Shown: positions 24,812 through 33,156, counted from the stretch's first letter. The stretch is 64,000 nucleotides of DNA from Corynebacterium sp. (GCF_030152825.1 NZ_JASLIP010000028.1:1-64000); one strand, 5' to 3'. The notes: generated from the sequence alone by a model not told the origin. Made by a program: numbers and translations.

Positions 24812-25258
24812 TTAAGCCTCCGTGACGGAGCCGCCTGCCTTCTCGATCTTCTCCTTAGCGGAGCCCGAGAACTTCTGTGCGGTGACGTTCAGCTTGACGC
24901 TGATCTCGCCGTTGCCCAGCACCTTGACCGGCTGCTTAGCGCGGACCAGGCCAGCTGCGACGAGGTCGGCAACTGCGACGTCGCCGCCGTTCGGGAAGGC
25001 CTTCTCGAGGTCGGAGACGTTCACGACCTGGAAGATGACCTTGTTGTTGTTCTTGAATCCCTTGAGCTTCGGCAGACGCATCTGCAGTGGCATCTGGCCA
25101 CCCTCAAAGTATGCAGGAACCTTGTTGCGGGCCTTGGTGCCCTTCGTACCACGACCAGCGGTCTTACCCTTGGATGCTTCACCACGACCGACGCGGGTCT
25201 TGGCCTTGTTTGCACCCTTGGCCGGACGGAGGTCGTGGAGCTTGATTGGATCGCTCAT
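24812..25258 (-). CDS. rplO: 50S ribosomal protein L15
   Basis: Protein of 148 residues: LHDLRPAKGANKAKTRVGRGEASKGKTAGRGTKG is the glycine- and lysine-rich N-terminal RNA-binding arm, followed by the L18e/L15 fold with FEGGQMPLQMRLPKLKGF. A late assembly protein of the large subunit. Last gene of the rpsH to rplO unit, two bases from rpmD. Confidence 0.97.
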   Translation of the reverse strand: MSDPIKLHDLRPAKGANKAKTRVGRGEASKGKTAGRGTKGTKARNKVPAYFEGGQMPLQMRLPKLKGFKNNNKVIFQVVNVSDLEKAFPNGGDVAVADLVAAGLVRAKQPVKVLGNGEISVKLNVTAQKFSGSAKEKIEKAGGSVTEA

Positions 25259-25260
25259 TT

Positions 25261-25446
25261 TTACTCCCCTGCCACTTCTTCGACCTCGACCAGGTGGCGA
25301 ACGGTGTGGACCATGCCGCGGGTGACAGAGTTGTCCTCGCGGATGACCTCCTGACCGATGCGCTTCAGGCCGAGGGAACGCAGCGTGTCACGCTGGTTCT
25401 GTTTCTTACCAACAGTGCCCTTGATCTGACGGATCTTCAGTGCCAT
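25261..25446 (-). CDS. rpmD: 50S ribosomal protein L30
   Basis: Protein of 61 residues with the compact L30 fold (ALKIRQIKGTVGKKQNQRDTLRSLGL...VRHLVEVEE). It binds helix regions of 23S rRNA. It lies three bases after rpsE and before rplO, the standard order. Confidence 0.97.
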   Translation of the reverse strand: MALKIRQIKGTVGKKQNQRDTLRSLGLKRIGQEVIREDNSVTRGMVHTVRHLVEVEEVAGE

Positions 25447-25449
25447 GGG

Positions 25450-26091
25450 TTATGCCCCCTGTCCTGCAGCACGGGCGCGCAGCATGGCTGCCGGAGCAAC
25501 CTCTTCGAGGCTCTTGCCACGCCGTGCGGCGACCTCTTCTGGGCGCACGAGCTCCTTGAGGCCGGCCACCGTTGCGTGAACAACGTTGATGGCGTTCGGC
25601 GAGCCGAGCGACTTGCAGAGAATGTCCTGGATGCCAGCGGCCTCCAGCACCGGACGGGCTGCGCCACCGGCGATAACACCGGTACCTGGTGCAGCCGGAC
25701 GCAGCATGACGACGCCTGCTGCGGCCTCGCCCTGCACCGGGTGGGTGATGGTGCCGTTGATCATCGGGACGCGGAAGAAGTTCTTGCGAGCTTCCTCGGC
25801 ACCCTTCTGGATAGCAGCCGGGACTTCCTTGGCCTTGCCGTAGCCGACACCGACCATGCCCTGGCCGTCACCCACGATCACCAGAGCGGTGAAGCTGAAG
25901 CGACGACCACCCTTGACGACCTTGGACACACGGTTGATGGTGACGACGCGCTCGATGTACTGGTTGCGCTCGTCCTGCTGGTTGTTGCGACGATCGTTAC
26001 GGCCACCGCGCTCGTTGCGGCCGCCGCGCTCGTTGCGATCGTTGCGGGTGTTATCGGCGGAGCGTCCGCCGTTACGGTCACGTTCCGACAT
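25450..26091 (-). CDS. rpsE: 30S ribosomal protein S5
   Basis: Protein of 213 residues. The double-stranded RNA-binding N-domain begins near YIERVVTINRVSKVVKGGRRFSF and the C-domain follows (IKELVRPEEVAARRGKS-like). The first 45 residues are an Arg/Asn/Gly/Asp extension with repeated RNERGG units, absent from E. coli S5 and probably disordered. S5 is needed for translational accuracy and head assembly. ATG 26091 lies seven bases after AAGGA; GTG 26094 directly before it is the alternative. Confidence 0.96.
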   Translation of the reverse strand: MSERDRNGGRSADNTRNDRNERGGRNERGGRNDRRNNQQDERNQYIERVVTINRVSKVVKGGRRFSFTALVIVGDGQGMVGVGYGKAKEVPAAIQKGAEEARKNFFRVPMINGTITHPVQGEAAAGVVMLRPAAPGTGVIAGGAARPVLEAAGIQDILCKSLGSPNAINVVHATVAGLKELVRPEEVAARRGKSLEEVAPAAMLRARAAGQGA

Positions 26092-26131
26092 CACGCGTTC
26101 CTTCCGTTGGAGTTCATGGTGTTGGTGGTCA

Positions 26132-26542
26132 TTAGAACTTCAGACCACCTTCGCGGGCGGCGTCTGCCAGAGCGGCGACGCGGCCGTGGTACTGGTAGCC
26201 AGCGCGGTCGAAGACGACTGCCTCGATGCCAGCTTCCTTCGCACGCTGTGCGATCAGTTCGCCAACCTTGGCGCCACGTGCCTTCTTGTCGCCCTCGACT
26301 CCACGGACCTCTGCTTCGAGGGTGGACGCAGCGCACAGGGTGTGACCGACGGTGTCGTCGATGATCTGTGCGTGCATGTGGCGAGAAGAACGGTGCACGA
26401 CGAGACGCGGGGTCTCTGGGGTGCCCTGGATGGTCTTGCGGATGCGGTTGTGACGGCGGGAGCGCGCAACGCGACGGCGAGTGGAGATGTCCTTGCCCAG
26501 CGGGAGGCGCTTGCCAGCCTTGTTGGAATCGTTGTTGCTCAT
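26132..26542 (-). CDS. rplR: 50S ribosomal protein L18
   Basis: Protein of 136 residues. The core (RRHNRIRKTIQGTPETPRLVVHRSSRHMHAQIIDD...FDRAGYQYHGRVAALADAAREGGLKF) is a typical L18, which joins 5S rRNA to the large subunit together with L5. A short Asn/Lys-rich N-terminus precedes it. The ATG overlaps the rplF stop as TAATG. Confidence 0.97.
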   Translation of the reverse strand: MSNNDSNKAGKRLPLGKDISTRRRVARSRRHNRIRKTIQGTPETPRLVVHRSSRHMHAQIIDDTVGHTLCAASTLEAEVRGVEGDKKARGAKVGELIAQRAKEAGIEAVVFDRAGYQYHGRVAALADAAREGGLKF

Positions 26543-27078
26543 TACTTACCCGTCTTTCCGACCTTGCGACGGACCTGCTCGCCCTCGTAGCGGATGCCCT
26601 TACCCTTGTATGGGTCATCCTTGCGCAGGCCACGAATGTTGGCGGCGATCTGTCCGACCTTCTGCTTGTCGATGCCAGAGATGGAGAACTTGGTGTTTCC
26701 GTCCACGGCGAAGGTGATACCTTCGTCAGCCTTGATCAGGATTGGGTGGGAGTAGCCCAGGGAGAACTCGAGGTCCTTGCCTTTGAGCTGCACACGGTAA
26801 CCAACGCCGAAGATCTCCATCTTCGTGGTGTACCCCTCGGTCACGCCAACAACCATGTTGTTGACGAGGGAGCGGGAAAGGCCGTGCAGGGAGCGGTTCT
26901 TGCGGTGATCGTCCGGGCGGGAGATGACGATCTCGTCGCCTTCCTGTGCCACTGCGATCGGTGCTGGGATGTCAGAGCTGAGGGTGCCCTTCGGGCCCTT
27001 GACCTCAACGTTCTGACCGTTGATGGTGACGGTGACGCCAGAAGGGACGGACACCGGAGCGAAGCCGATACGAGACAT
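26542..27078 (-). CDS. rplF: 50S ribosomal protein L6
   Basis: Protein of 178 residues with the duplicated L6 fold: MSRIGFAPVSVPSGVTVTINGQNVEVKGPKG at the N-terminus and the C-terminal signature PDPYKGKG-like DDPYKGKGIRYEGEQVRRKVGKTGK. It sits near the factor-binding site of the large subunit. It follows rpsH by 18 bases. Confidence 0.97.
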   Translation of the reverse strand: MSRIGFAPVSVPSGVTVTINGQNVEVKGPKGTLSSDIPAPIAVAQEGDEIVISRPDDHRKNRSLHGLSRSLVNNMVVGVTEGYTTKMEIFGVGYRVQLKGKDLEFSLGYSHPILIKADEGITFAVDGNTKFSISGIDKQKVGQIAANIRGLRKDDPYKGKGIRYEGEQVRRKVGKTGK

Positions 27079-27096
27079 GCTTGGTTCCTCCTTCTA

Positions 27097-27504
27097 TTAC
27101 CAGACGTAGGCGAGCACTTCGCCGCCGACGCCCTTGTTCGAGGCCTCACGGTCAGTCAGCAGGCCGTGGGACGTGGAGATGATTGCCACGCCCAGGCCAC
27201 CGAGAACCTTTGGCAGATTGGTGGACTTGGTGTACACACGCAGGCCTGGCTTGGAGACGCGGCGGACACCGGCGAGAGAGCGCTCGCGGGTCGGGCCGTA
27301 CTTGAGGGTGATCTCAAGCTCCTTGCCTGCCTTGCCATCCTTGCGGTCGTTGACGGCAAAGTCTTCGATGTAACCTTCCTGCTTCAGGATCTCAGCAATG
27401 TGAGCCTTGAGCTTGGAGGAAGGCATCGTGACGCTGTCGTGGAACGCGTTGGAAGCGTTCCGCACGCGGGACAACATGTCCGCGATCGGGTCAGTCATGG
27501 TCAT
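27097..27504 (-). CDS. rpsH: 30S ribosomal protein S8
   Basis: Protein of 135 residues (132 if the third codon ATG is used): MTMTDPIADMLSRVRNA, and C-terminal HGLLTDREASNKGVGGEVLAYVW. S8 binds the central domain of 16S rRNA. It begins the second spc segment here. rpsN, normally before it, is absent, and the upstream rplE lies 3.4 kb away behind phoX and doxX. Confidence 0.97.
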   Translation of the reverse strand: MTMTDPIADMLSRVRNASNAFHDSVTMPSSKLKAHIAEILKQEGYIEDFAVNDRKDGKAGKELEITLKYGPTRERSLAGVRRVSKPGLRVYTKSTNLPKVLGGLGVAIISTSHGLLTDREASNKGVGGEVLAYVW

Positions 27505-27984
27505 GGTTTAGGTGACCTTTACCTTTCTCGTTGCGGTTCCCGTTCCCACCCTTTTCGCGTGCACCGCGACTCGCTGGCGACTAACGCACTTCCAAGCCCA
27601 ATAGCTTGGGGCGCTCGCTACCAAGATGTGTCCGCGGCCGCTATGGGCAGGGGGCCTACAACAAAGTGGATGTTTTCTTACTAGCTCTTGTTGACTGTGT
27701 GAGCAGATCTGCGCACGTCAAGTGTGCTGTGGGCACACTTTTCCCGCAACAAGACTCAACAAGCTTAGCAACCTGCGCATTTATTGCCAAGCCGGTGCCT
27801 GTTGGTCCCGCTAGCATCCATTCCGACCGTCATGTTCCAGGAATGGAAAACTGACGCCAAACCCGCGGCGCCGGTATACCAGTCGCCGCGGCCATCCCCC
27901 CTCGGCTTTTCCGCCGGACCCCTTTCTGCGGGGCTCGGTCCGCTGGGCCCTTTCTGTTGGGCTCGTTTCGCTAGATCTTTTCCG
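27505..27984. other. Gene-free stretch between rpsH and phoX
   Basis: On the minus strand it holds the rpsH promoter region: a perfect dyad (27720-27740) followed directly by TTGACG (27721-27716), a likely -35 element. Next to phoX there are about 28-base degenerate tandem units (from 27921). No gene-like frame is seen. Confidence 0.55.
27720..27740 (-). promoter_or_regulatory. Perfect operator-like dyad at the rpsH promoter
   Basis: AAGTGTGC (27720-27727) and GCACACTT (27733-27740) are exact complements with a five-base spacer. The candidate -35 TTGACG overlaps its promoter-proximal end. A related ACACAC/GTGTGT dyad lies before rpsJ. The regulator, if any, is unknown. Confidence 0.45.
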
Positions 27985-28004
27985 CTAGGCCTCGATACCG
28001 ATCT
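27921..28004. repeat. Three degenerate 28-base tandem units at the 3' end of phoX
   Basis: By eye, copies begin at 27921, 27949 and 27977. The first two share CCTTTCTG-GGGCTCG and GCT at the same places; the third is more diverged and runs through the phoX stop codon into its coding end. The function is unknown; it may act as a weak terminator. Confidence 0.4.
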
Positions 28005-30048
28005 TCTTGCCGTCGCGGCGCCACACCACCGCCACGGCCGGGCGCGGCACCGAGTTACCGCCATCGGGCCAGTGGGAGGCGGGCTTTTCGAAGGTGGCGT
28101 CGTCGTCCTCGCCTGGGTGCTGGACGTTCACCATGACGCGCTCGTCCGTAACAATCGGGCCACAGGTCTCCGCAGCCACCGGGACGGTGAGGAAGCAGCG
28201 GGTCTCGCCGCGGTTCTCGCCCTTCAGCCCGACCGCGTAGAGGCCGTCGTTGCTGTCCAGGGCGTTGCCGTCGGTGGAGATCCACAGGTTGCCGTGGGAA
28301 TCGAAGGCCAGGTTGTCCGGGCAGGAGATCGGGGAAACCTTGGACTTATCGAAGCCGCCGAAGTAGGTCTCTGCCTCTTCTGGGTCGCCACAGACCAGCA
28401 GCAGGTTCCAGGTGAACTTCTCCCCCGCGTGCTCGTCGTCGATCTCCATGACCAGGCCGTTCTTGTTTTCCCGGATCGGGGCGTACTCCGTCGGGTCCTC
28501 CTGGTTCTTCTCGGCGTTCTCGCCGGTGGCGCCGCGGTACTTGTTGTTGGTCAGGGCGACGTAGACCAGGCCGGTGTGCGGGTTGGCTTCGAAGTCCTCC
28601 GGGCGGTCCATCTTGGTCGCGCCGACCTTGTCCGCAGCCATGCGGGTGTAGACGGCGACCTCCTCCGGGGTGAAGCCCTCGACGTGGGACTTCGCGCCGT
28701 CCGCGGTGACGGTCAGCAGCTTCTTCCACTGGCCGGTGCCGTCGAACTTGCCGTCCTCTGGCAGCTCGCCGTCGCCGGTGATTTCCTTGTCTGGGGAGTT
28801 GCCCTTCAGGGTGGCGACGTAGAGGGTGCCCTCGTCGAGGATGGTCATGTTGTGCTTCATGTCCCCCTCCTTGATCTTCTTGGAGGAGACGAACTTATAG
28901 ATGTATTCGAAGCGGGAGTCGTCGCCGGAGTAGCAGACGACGGTGCCGTCGTCGGTGACGTAGATGTTGCCGGCCTCGTGCTTGAAGCGGCCCATGGAGG
29001 TGTGCTTGACCGGGGTGGAGTACGGGTCGGTCGGGTCGACCTCGACCATCCAGCCGAAGCGGTGGAACTCGTTGGGCTCCTTGGAAAGGTCGAAGCGGTC
29101 GTGGAGGCGCTCCCACTTGCGCTCGGAGGCGCCCTCCGGGGGATCAAAGCGCTTGATGTCTTCCTTGGCCTTGCCCTCGACCTGTGCCTTGTCGGCGTTG
29201 GCCCAGTACTGCTCGAAGTTCTCCTCGCCGGAGAGGAAGGTGCCCCACGGGGTGATGCCGCCGGAGCAGTTGTTCAGGGTGCCGCGGACCTTTTTGCCGC
29301 TCGGATCGGCCTTGGTCTTGACCAGCTCGTGGCCGGCGGCCACGCCGCGCATCTCGAAGTTGGTCTCACCGGTGATGCGGCGGTTCAGCGGGCCGAACTC
29401 GCGCTTGAGCTCGCCCGTCTTGCCAACCTTGGAGACCTCGAGGATGGTGTGGCCGTGGTTGGCCAGGCCGATGTTGATCTGCTCATCGGTCGGGTTCTCG
29501 GCATCGTAGCGCGGGAACATGTGTGGCTCGGTGGTGTACTCGTGGGAGCACACGTACAGCAGGCGGTTCGGGTCCTTCGGGTGCTCCAGCAGGCCGGCGA
29601 AGTCGTTGTTGAAGCCGAACTGGCGCTCCGCGGCCTTGGCGGTCTGCTTGTACGGGTCGAACTTCGGGGCGTCCGGGAAGATTGGGTCACCCCAGGCGAT
29701 CAGTACGCCGGAGGCGTAGCCTGCCGGGACCACGAGTTCGTCCTTCTCGTTGGCGGCCACTGGCTCGAATTGCATGCCCTTCAGCGGGCCGGGAGCCTTG
29801 CCACCTTCGGAAGAGCCGGAGGACTGGGCGGTGCTGCCGTCCGCGCAGGCCGCCAGCGCCGTTCCGCCGCCGATGGTCAGCGCTGCCAGGCCGGCACCGC
29901 GCAGAACGCTGCGGCGGGAGATGTCCCCGAAGTATGGGTTCGAGGAGGTGTTTCCGCACTCGCCGAAGCATGCGTTACCGCACTTGTAGGTACAGGTGCG
30001 GGATGAGCGACGAGATTGGAACAGCAGGTTCATACCCTTGATAGCCAC
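27985..30048 (-). CDS. phoX: PhoX-family alkaline phosphatase (DUF839), Tat-exported lipoprotein
   Basis: Protein of 687 residues. Near the N-terminus are SRTCTYKCGNACFGECGNTS (a Cys-rich stretch typical of actinobacterial PhoX) and a Tat signal SRRSVLRGAGLAALT (44-58), ending in a lipobox-like LAAC with Cys68. PhoX enzymes release phosphate from organic esters outside the cell and use calcium and iron cofactors. The body has the PhoX motifs SHEYTTEPHMFPRYD and LAFDSHGNLWISTDGN. GTG 30048 has AAGGA seven bases upstream; ATG 30033 is an alternative with poor spacing. Whether it responds to phosphate starvation cannot be told from the sequence. Confidence 0.9.
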   Translation of the reverse strand: MAIKGMNLLFQSRRSSRTCTYKCGNACFGECGNTSSNPYFGDISRRSVLRGAGLAALTIGGGTALAACADGSTAQSSGSSEGGKAPGPLKGMQFEPVAANEKDELVVPAGYASGVLIAWGDPIFPDAPKFDPYKQTAKAAERQFGFNNDFAGLLEHPKDPNRLLYVCSHEYTTEPHMFPRYDAENPTDEQINIGLANHGHTILEVSKVGKTGELKREFGPLNRRITGETNFEMRGVAAGHELVKTKADPSGKKVRGTLNNCSGGITPWGTFLSGEENFEQYWANADKAQVEGKAKEDIKRFDPPEGASERKWERLHDRFDLSKEPNEFHRFGWMVEVDPTDPYSTPVKHTSMGRFKHEAGNIYVTDDGTVVCYSGDDSRFEYIYKFVSSKKIKEGDMKHNMTILDEGTLYVATLKGNSPDKEITGDGELPEDGKFDGTGQWKKLLTVTADGAKSHVEGFTPEEVAVYTRMAADKVGATKMDRPEDFEANPHTGLVYVALTNNKYRGATGENAEKNQEDPTEYAPIRENKNGLVMEIDDEHAGEKFTWNLLLVCGDPEEAETYFGGFDKSKVSPISCPDNLAFDSHGNLWISTDGNALDSNDGLYAVGLKGENRGETRCFLTVPVAAETCGPIVTDERVMVNVQHPGEDDDATFEKPASHWPDGGNSVPRPAVAVVWRRDGKKIGIEA

Positions 30049-30218
30049 GTAATTGTCCTTCTTGTTGTGGGTCTTGCGAGCAACAAGATAGGCAATCGAA
30101 GTGACCTTCAAGGGAGGCGAGGGTGAACCCGCCGTGAATTGTCTCCAGCTCCAGGCGCGAGCCCTCCCCTACGGGATGGAGTGCGCCCTGGTTGATCCAC
30201 GCCGGAGCCTACGCAGCC

Positions 30219-30707
30219 TTAGTTTTCAGCCTTGAGCGCCCGCTTTTCTGCGCGCTTCTCAGCCTTCTTGATCTTCCGCTTCGTGTTCAGCTTGCTTGCA
30301 CCGTCGGAGGCGTCCATGGCGACGAGTCCGGCGCCGATCGCCACGAGGAAGACGTTCGGGGAGAGCTGCAGGCCCTCCTCGGTCGGGCGGATCCCGTCCT
30401 CCTGGGTCATGTTCGGGTTGCGGAAGTACATCGTGAGCAGCCCGGCACCGAAGGTGGTCAGGGCAGCGCCCGCGAGCTTGTTGGAGACGAAGGGCGCGAG
30501 CAGTGCCCCGCCGACGGCGAGCTCTGCGCCACCGAGGATATTGGCAAACTGGTCGCTGGGCAGCTTCTTCAGGGCAGGGACGCCAGTGGCGGCGAACTGC
30601 TGGAGGCCAGCGGACTTAGCTGGCTCAGCGCCGAACTTCTCGATGGCAGAGTTGACGATGTAGGCGCCCGGGACGGAACGCAGGATCGCGCTAGGCAGGA
30701 AAGACAT
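30219..30707 (-). CDS. DoxX family membrane protein
   Basis: Protein of 162 residues with hydrophobic segments of the DoxX type: FANILGGAELAVGGALLAPFVSNKLAGAALTTFGAGLLTMYF and a C-terminal FLVAIGAGLVAMD. The C-terminal tail is very basic (KRKIKKAEKRAEKRALKAEN). DoxX proteins are small inner-membrane proteins linked in some actinobacteria to redox stress; the role here is unknown. ATG 30707 follows AAAGGAG. It lies upstream of phoX on the same strand, 170 bases away. Confidence 0.82.
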   Translation of the reverse strand: MSFLPSAILRSVPGAYIVNSAIEKFGAEPAKSAGLQQFAATGVPALKKLPSDQFANILGGAELAVGGALLAPFVSNKLAGAALTTFGAGLLTMYFRNPNMTQEDGIRPTEEGLQLSPNVFLVAIGAGLVAMDASDGASKLNTKRKIKKAEKRAEKRALKAEN

Positions 30708-30868
30708 ATTTTCTCCTTTGTTTCTTCTCCGCACCTCCGGCACGCAAGCACCGGGATGCCAATAAATGCAGAATGATCCCCAGCCTAGCGACGAACCAAA
30801 CCGCTGTCGATGATGTATCACCTTATTTCCCGCGCCCTCGCCCCTCACCCGCTCCCCTACATGGCAAA

Positions 30869-30896
30869 AGCGCCCCACCGTAACCGGTGGGGCGCT
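30869..30896 (-). terminator. Terminator after rplE
   Basis: AGCGCCCCACCG (30869-30880) pairs with CGGTGGGGCGCT (30885-30896) around a TAAC loop; TTTTGCC follows on the minus strand. It ends the rplN-rplX-rplE unit. Confidence 0.9.
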
Positions 30897-30922
30897 GTCA
30901 CAGAGCTACAGAAGACTAGACA

Positions 30923-31504
30923 CTAGTCAGCCTGCTGCATCTTGCCGTCCTTGTCCTTGAACGGGAAGCCGAGGCGACGCAACAGTGCGCGACCCTCTTC
31001 GTCGTTCGTAGCAGTGGTGACGACGGTGATGTTCATACCGCGCGGACGGTCCATCTTGTCCACGTCGATCTCGTAGAACATGGTCTGCTCGGAGAGGCCG
31101 AAGGTGTAGTTGCCGTGGCCGTCGAACTGGCGGTCGGAGAGGCCGCGGAAGTCACGAATACGCGGCAGCGCGATCGTAAGCAGGCGGTCCAGGAACTCCC
31201 ACATGCGGTCGCCACGCAGGGTGACGCGGGCGCCGATTGGCATGCCCTCGCGCAGCTTGAAGTTAGCGATTGCCTTCTTCGCGGTGCGGACCTGCGGCTT
31301 CTGACCGGTGATTGCGGTCAGGTCAGCGATTGCGCCGTTGATCATCTTGGAGTCACGTGCAGCGTCGCCGACGCCCATGTTGACGACAACCTTGGTCACG
31401 CCTGGGATCTGCATGACGTTATCGAAGTTGAACTCAGCCTGCAGCTTTTCCCGGATTTCCTCACGGTACTGAGCCTTCAGACGAGGAGTGTAGTTGTCGC
31501 TCAT
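30923..31504 (-). CDS. rplE: 50S ribosomal protein L5
   Basis: Protein of 193 residues with the L5 motifs NVMQIPGVTKVVVNMGVGDA and RDFRGLSDRQFDGHGNYTFGLSEQTMFYEID, ending KDKDGKMQQAD. L5 binds 5S rRNA in the central protuberance. Last of the rplN-rplX-rplE unit. The usual next genes rpsN and rpsH do not follow. Confidence 0.98.
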   Translation of the reverse strand: MSDNYTPRLKAQYREEIREKLQAEFNFDNVMQIPGVTKVVVNMGVGDAARDSKMINGAIADLTAITGQKPQVRTAKKAIANFKLREGMPIGARVTLRGDRMWEFLDRLLTIALPRIRDFRGLSDRQFDGHGNYTFGLSEQTMFYEIDVDKMDRPRGMNITVVTTATNDEEGRALLRRLGFPFKDKDGKMQQAD

Positions 31505-31506
31505 CC

Positions 31507-31818
31507 TTAGATGTCCTTCCCGTTGCGCTTGGATACGCGGATCTTCTTGCCGTCTTCGAAGCGGTAACCAATGCGGGTCGGGTTGCCGTCGGAGTCGATG
31601 ACCATCACGTTGGAGACGTGGATCGGTGCCTCCTGGGTCACGATGCCGCCGGACTCTGCGCCACGCTCAGGGGCGGAGTTGGCTACGTGCTTCTTGATGC
31701 GGTTGACGCCCTCGACGAGAACCTTGTCGCGCTTCGGGTAGGCCTCGATGACCTTGCCCTTAGCGCCCTTGTCCGGGCCGGAGATAACAATGACGGTATC
31801 GCCCTTGCGGATCTTCAT
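31507..31818 (-). CDS. rplX: 50S ribosomal protein L24
   Basis: Protein of 103 residues with the KOW motif near the N-terminus (KIRKGDTVIVISGPDKGAKGKVIEAYP) and IHVSNVMVIDSDGNPTRIGYRF. L24 starts large-subunit assembly by binding the 5' end of 23S rRNA. It sits directly between rplN and rplE. Confidence 0.98.
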   Translation of the reverse strand: MKIRKGDTVIVISGPDKGAKGKVIEAYPKRDKVLVEGVNRIKKHVANSAPERGAESGGIVTQEAPIHVSNVMVIDSDGNPTRIGYRFEDGKKIRVSKRNGKDI

Positions 31819-32190
31819 TTACAGCACCTCCGGAGCAAGAGAAACGATCTTCATGAACTTCTTCTCGCGAAGCTCACGAGCGACTGGGCCGAAGATACGG
31901 GTACCACGTGGGTCGTTATCGTTGGCCTTGATGATGACGGCTGCGTTCTCATCGAAAGAGATGTAGGAACCGTCTGGGCGGCGGGTTGGCTTCTTGGCGC
32001 GGACGATGACTGCACGCACGATTTCGTTTTCCTTGACGGTGCCGCCTGGGGCTGCTTCCTTGACGGTTGCAACCACGACATCGCCAATGCCAGCGCTGCG
32101 CTTGACGGAGCCGCCGAGCACGCGGATGACCAGGATTTCCCGGGCACCCGAGTTGTCAGCTACTCGCACGCGCGATTCTTGCTGAAGCAC
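31819..32190 (-). CDS. rplN: 50S ribosomal protein L14
   Basis: Protein of 123 residues: LQQESRVRVADNSGAREILVIRVLGG, then RGTRIFGPVARELREKKFMKIVSLAPEVL. L14 lies at the subunit interface beside L19. GTG 32190 is the start, with AGGAG eight bases upstream. In the usual spc cluster rpsQ stands directly before it; here the accessory island and about 10 kb separate them. Confidence 0.98.
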   Translation of the reverse strand: MLQQESRVRVADNSGAREILVIRVLGGSVKRSAGIGDVVVATVKEAAPGGTVKENEIVRAVIVRAKKPTRRPDGSYISFDENAAVIIKANDNDPRGTRIFGPVARELREKKFMKIVSLAPEVL

Positions 32191-32676
32191 TTTAGAGTCT
32201 CCTAGAACCTAGTAGTTGGTGTGCGCGGGATTTCCGACCCTCACGCACGCGGTCCTTGCCTCGGTTATTGCGCGCACGACAAAGCGTGCCCGCGCGAGGC
32301 AACCTGCACATTATGGCACAGGCTGGCTGGCCTCCCAAATCCTGGGAAGCGAGATGCTATGGGCTACTTGATTCTGGCGGCCATGGACTGTGATTTACAG
32401 CACTTTGAAGCGCCATTTTCGGGGAGATTCTCAAGCGCATGCTGAAGTTTTACCAACGAACTGCACGGAGCGTCGAAAGGACCTAAAAGTAGAGATGCTT
32501 TTTATCATCTTTCGCTTATACCTTCCTGCGTACGCGCTGGACGTGGTCGAAAATTCTTCGCCCGGGTTCGTGATGGCACCGGGGAACCGGTGAAACATGA
32601 GAATTCAGCGCCGGATCGCTTTCAAACTTCATTGACACAATCGGTCCTGGAAATCAGGGGCCGGGAAGGATTCTTC
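32191..32676. other. Gene-free stretch between rplN and the small secreted protein
   Basis: The promoter and leader of rplN-rplX-rplE lie at the left, with an imperfect hairpin GCACG/CGTGC inside CCTCGCG...CGAGG (about 32257-32303). To the right are short A/T-rich stretches and a TTGACA (32632-32637) that may serve the gene at 32677, though no good -10 follows at the proper distance. Confidence 0.45.
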
Positions 32677-33078
32677 ATGAAGAAGACCATCATCGCGCTC
32701 GCAGCTGCTTCCCCCGTCGCTCTGTCCCACGGCGTCGCCGTCGCTGAGGAGGGCAACACCAACCAGTCTTCCGTCGAGCAGAACACTAACGGCTCCTCCG
32801 AGCTGAAGAACCAGCTGACCGGCTCCTCCGAGAAGAGCAAGGAGGAGAACAAGGACCAGAACCAGGAGACCGAGGGCGACAAGGACGGGAACACCACCAA
32901 CCCAGACGAGAAGGAAGCTACGGGCTCTTCCAAGTTCTTCGGCTGGGACGAGACCACCAAGGGCCTCGACAAGCTGATCGCGGTTGGCGCTGCTGTTGCG
33001 GCTGTCGTGTCCCTGCTGGGCTCCATCTCCGCTCTCTTCGCGAACATCGAGAAGCTCGCCAAGCGGTTCACCAAGTAA
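32677..33078 (+). CDS. Small secreted protein with C-terminal hydrophobic segment
   Basis: Protein of 133 residues with a signal peptide (MKKTIIALAAASPVALSHGVAVA, cut probably before EEG), an Asn/Ser/Glu/Lys/Gln-rich middle of about 60 residues, and a hydrophobic stretch (KLIAVGAAVAAVVSLLGSISALF, about 101-123) ending in basic NIEKLAKRFTK. It would be exported and held in the membrane or envelope by its C-terminus. I do not recognise the family. AAGGA six to seven bases before ATG 32677 supports the start, and a terminator follows, so it is a single-gene unit. Confidence 0.78.
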   Translation: MKKTIIALAAASPVALSHGVAVAEEGNTNQSSVEQNTNGSSELKNQLTGSSEKSKEENKDQNQETEGDKDGNTTNPDEKEATGSSKFFGWDETTKGLDKLIAVGAAVAAVVSLLGSISALFANIEKLAKRFTK

Positions 33079-33121
33079 ATGCTGGCGCTCTGCCCGGCTA
33101 AGCGCCCGGCCTGAACCCCAG

Positions 33122-33156
33122 CGGAGCCCGAGGATCACCCTCGGGCCCCGCTTTTT
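33122..33156 (+). terminator. Terminator after the small secreted protein
   Basis: GCCCGAGG and CCTCGGGC arms around an ATCAC loop, then CCCGCTTTTT on the plus strand. Confidence 0.85.
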
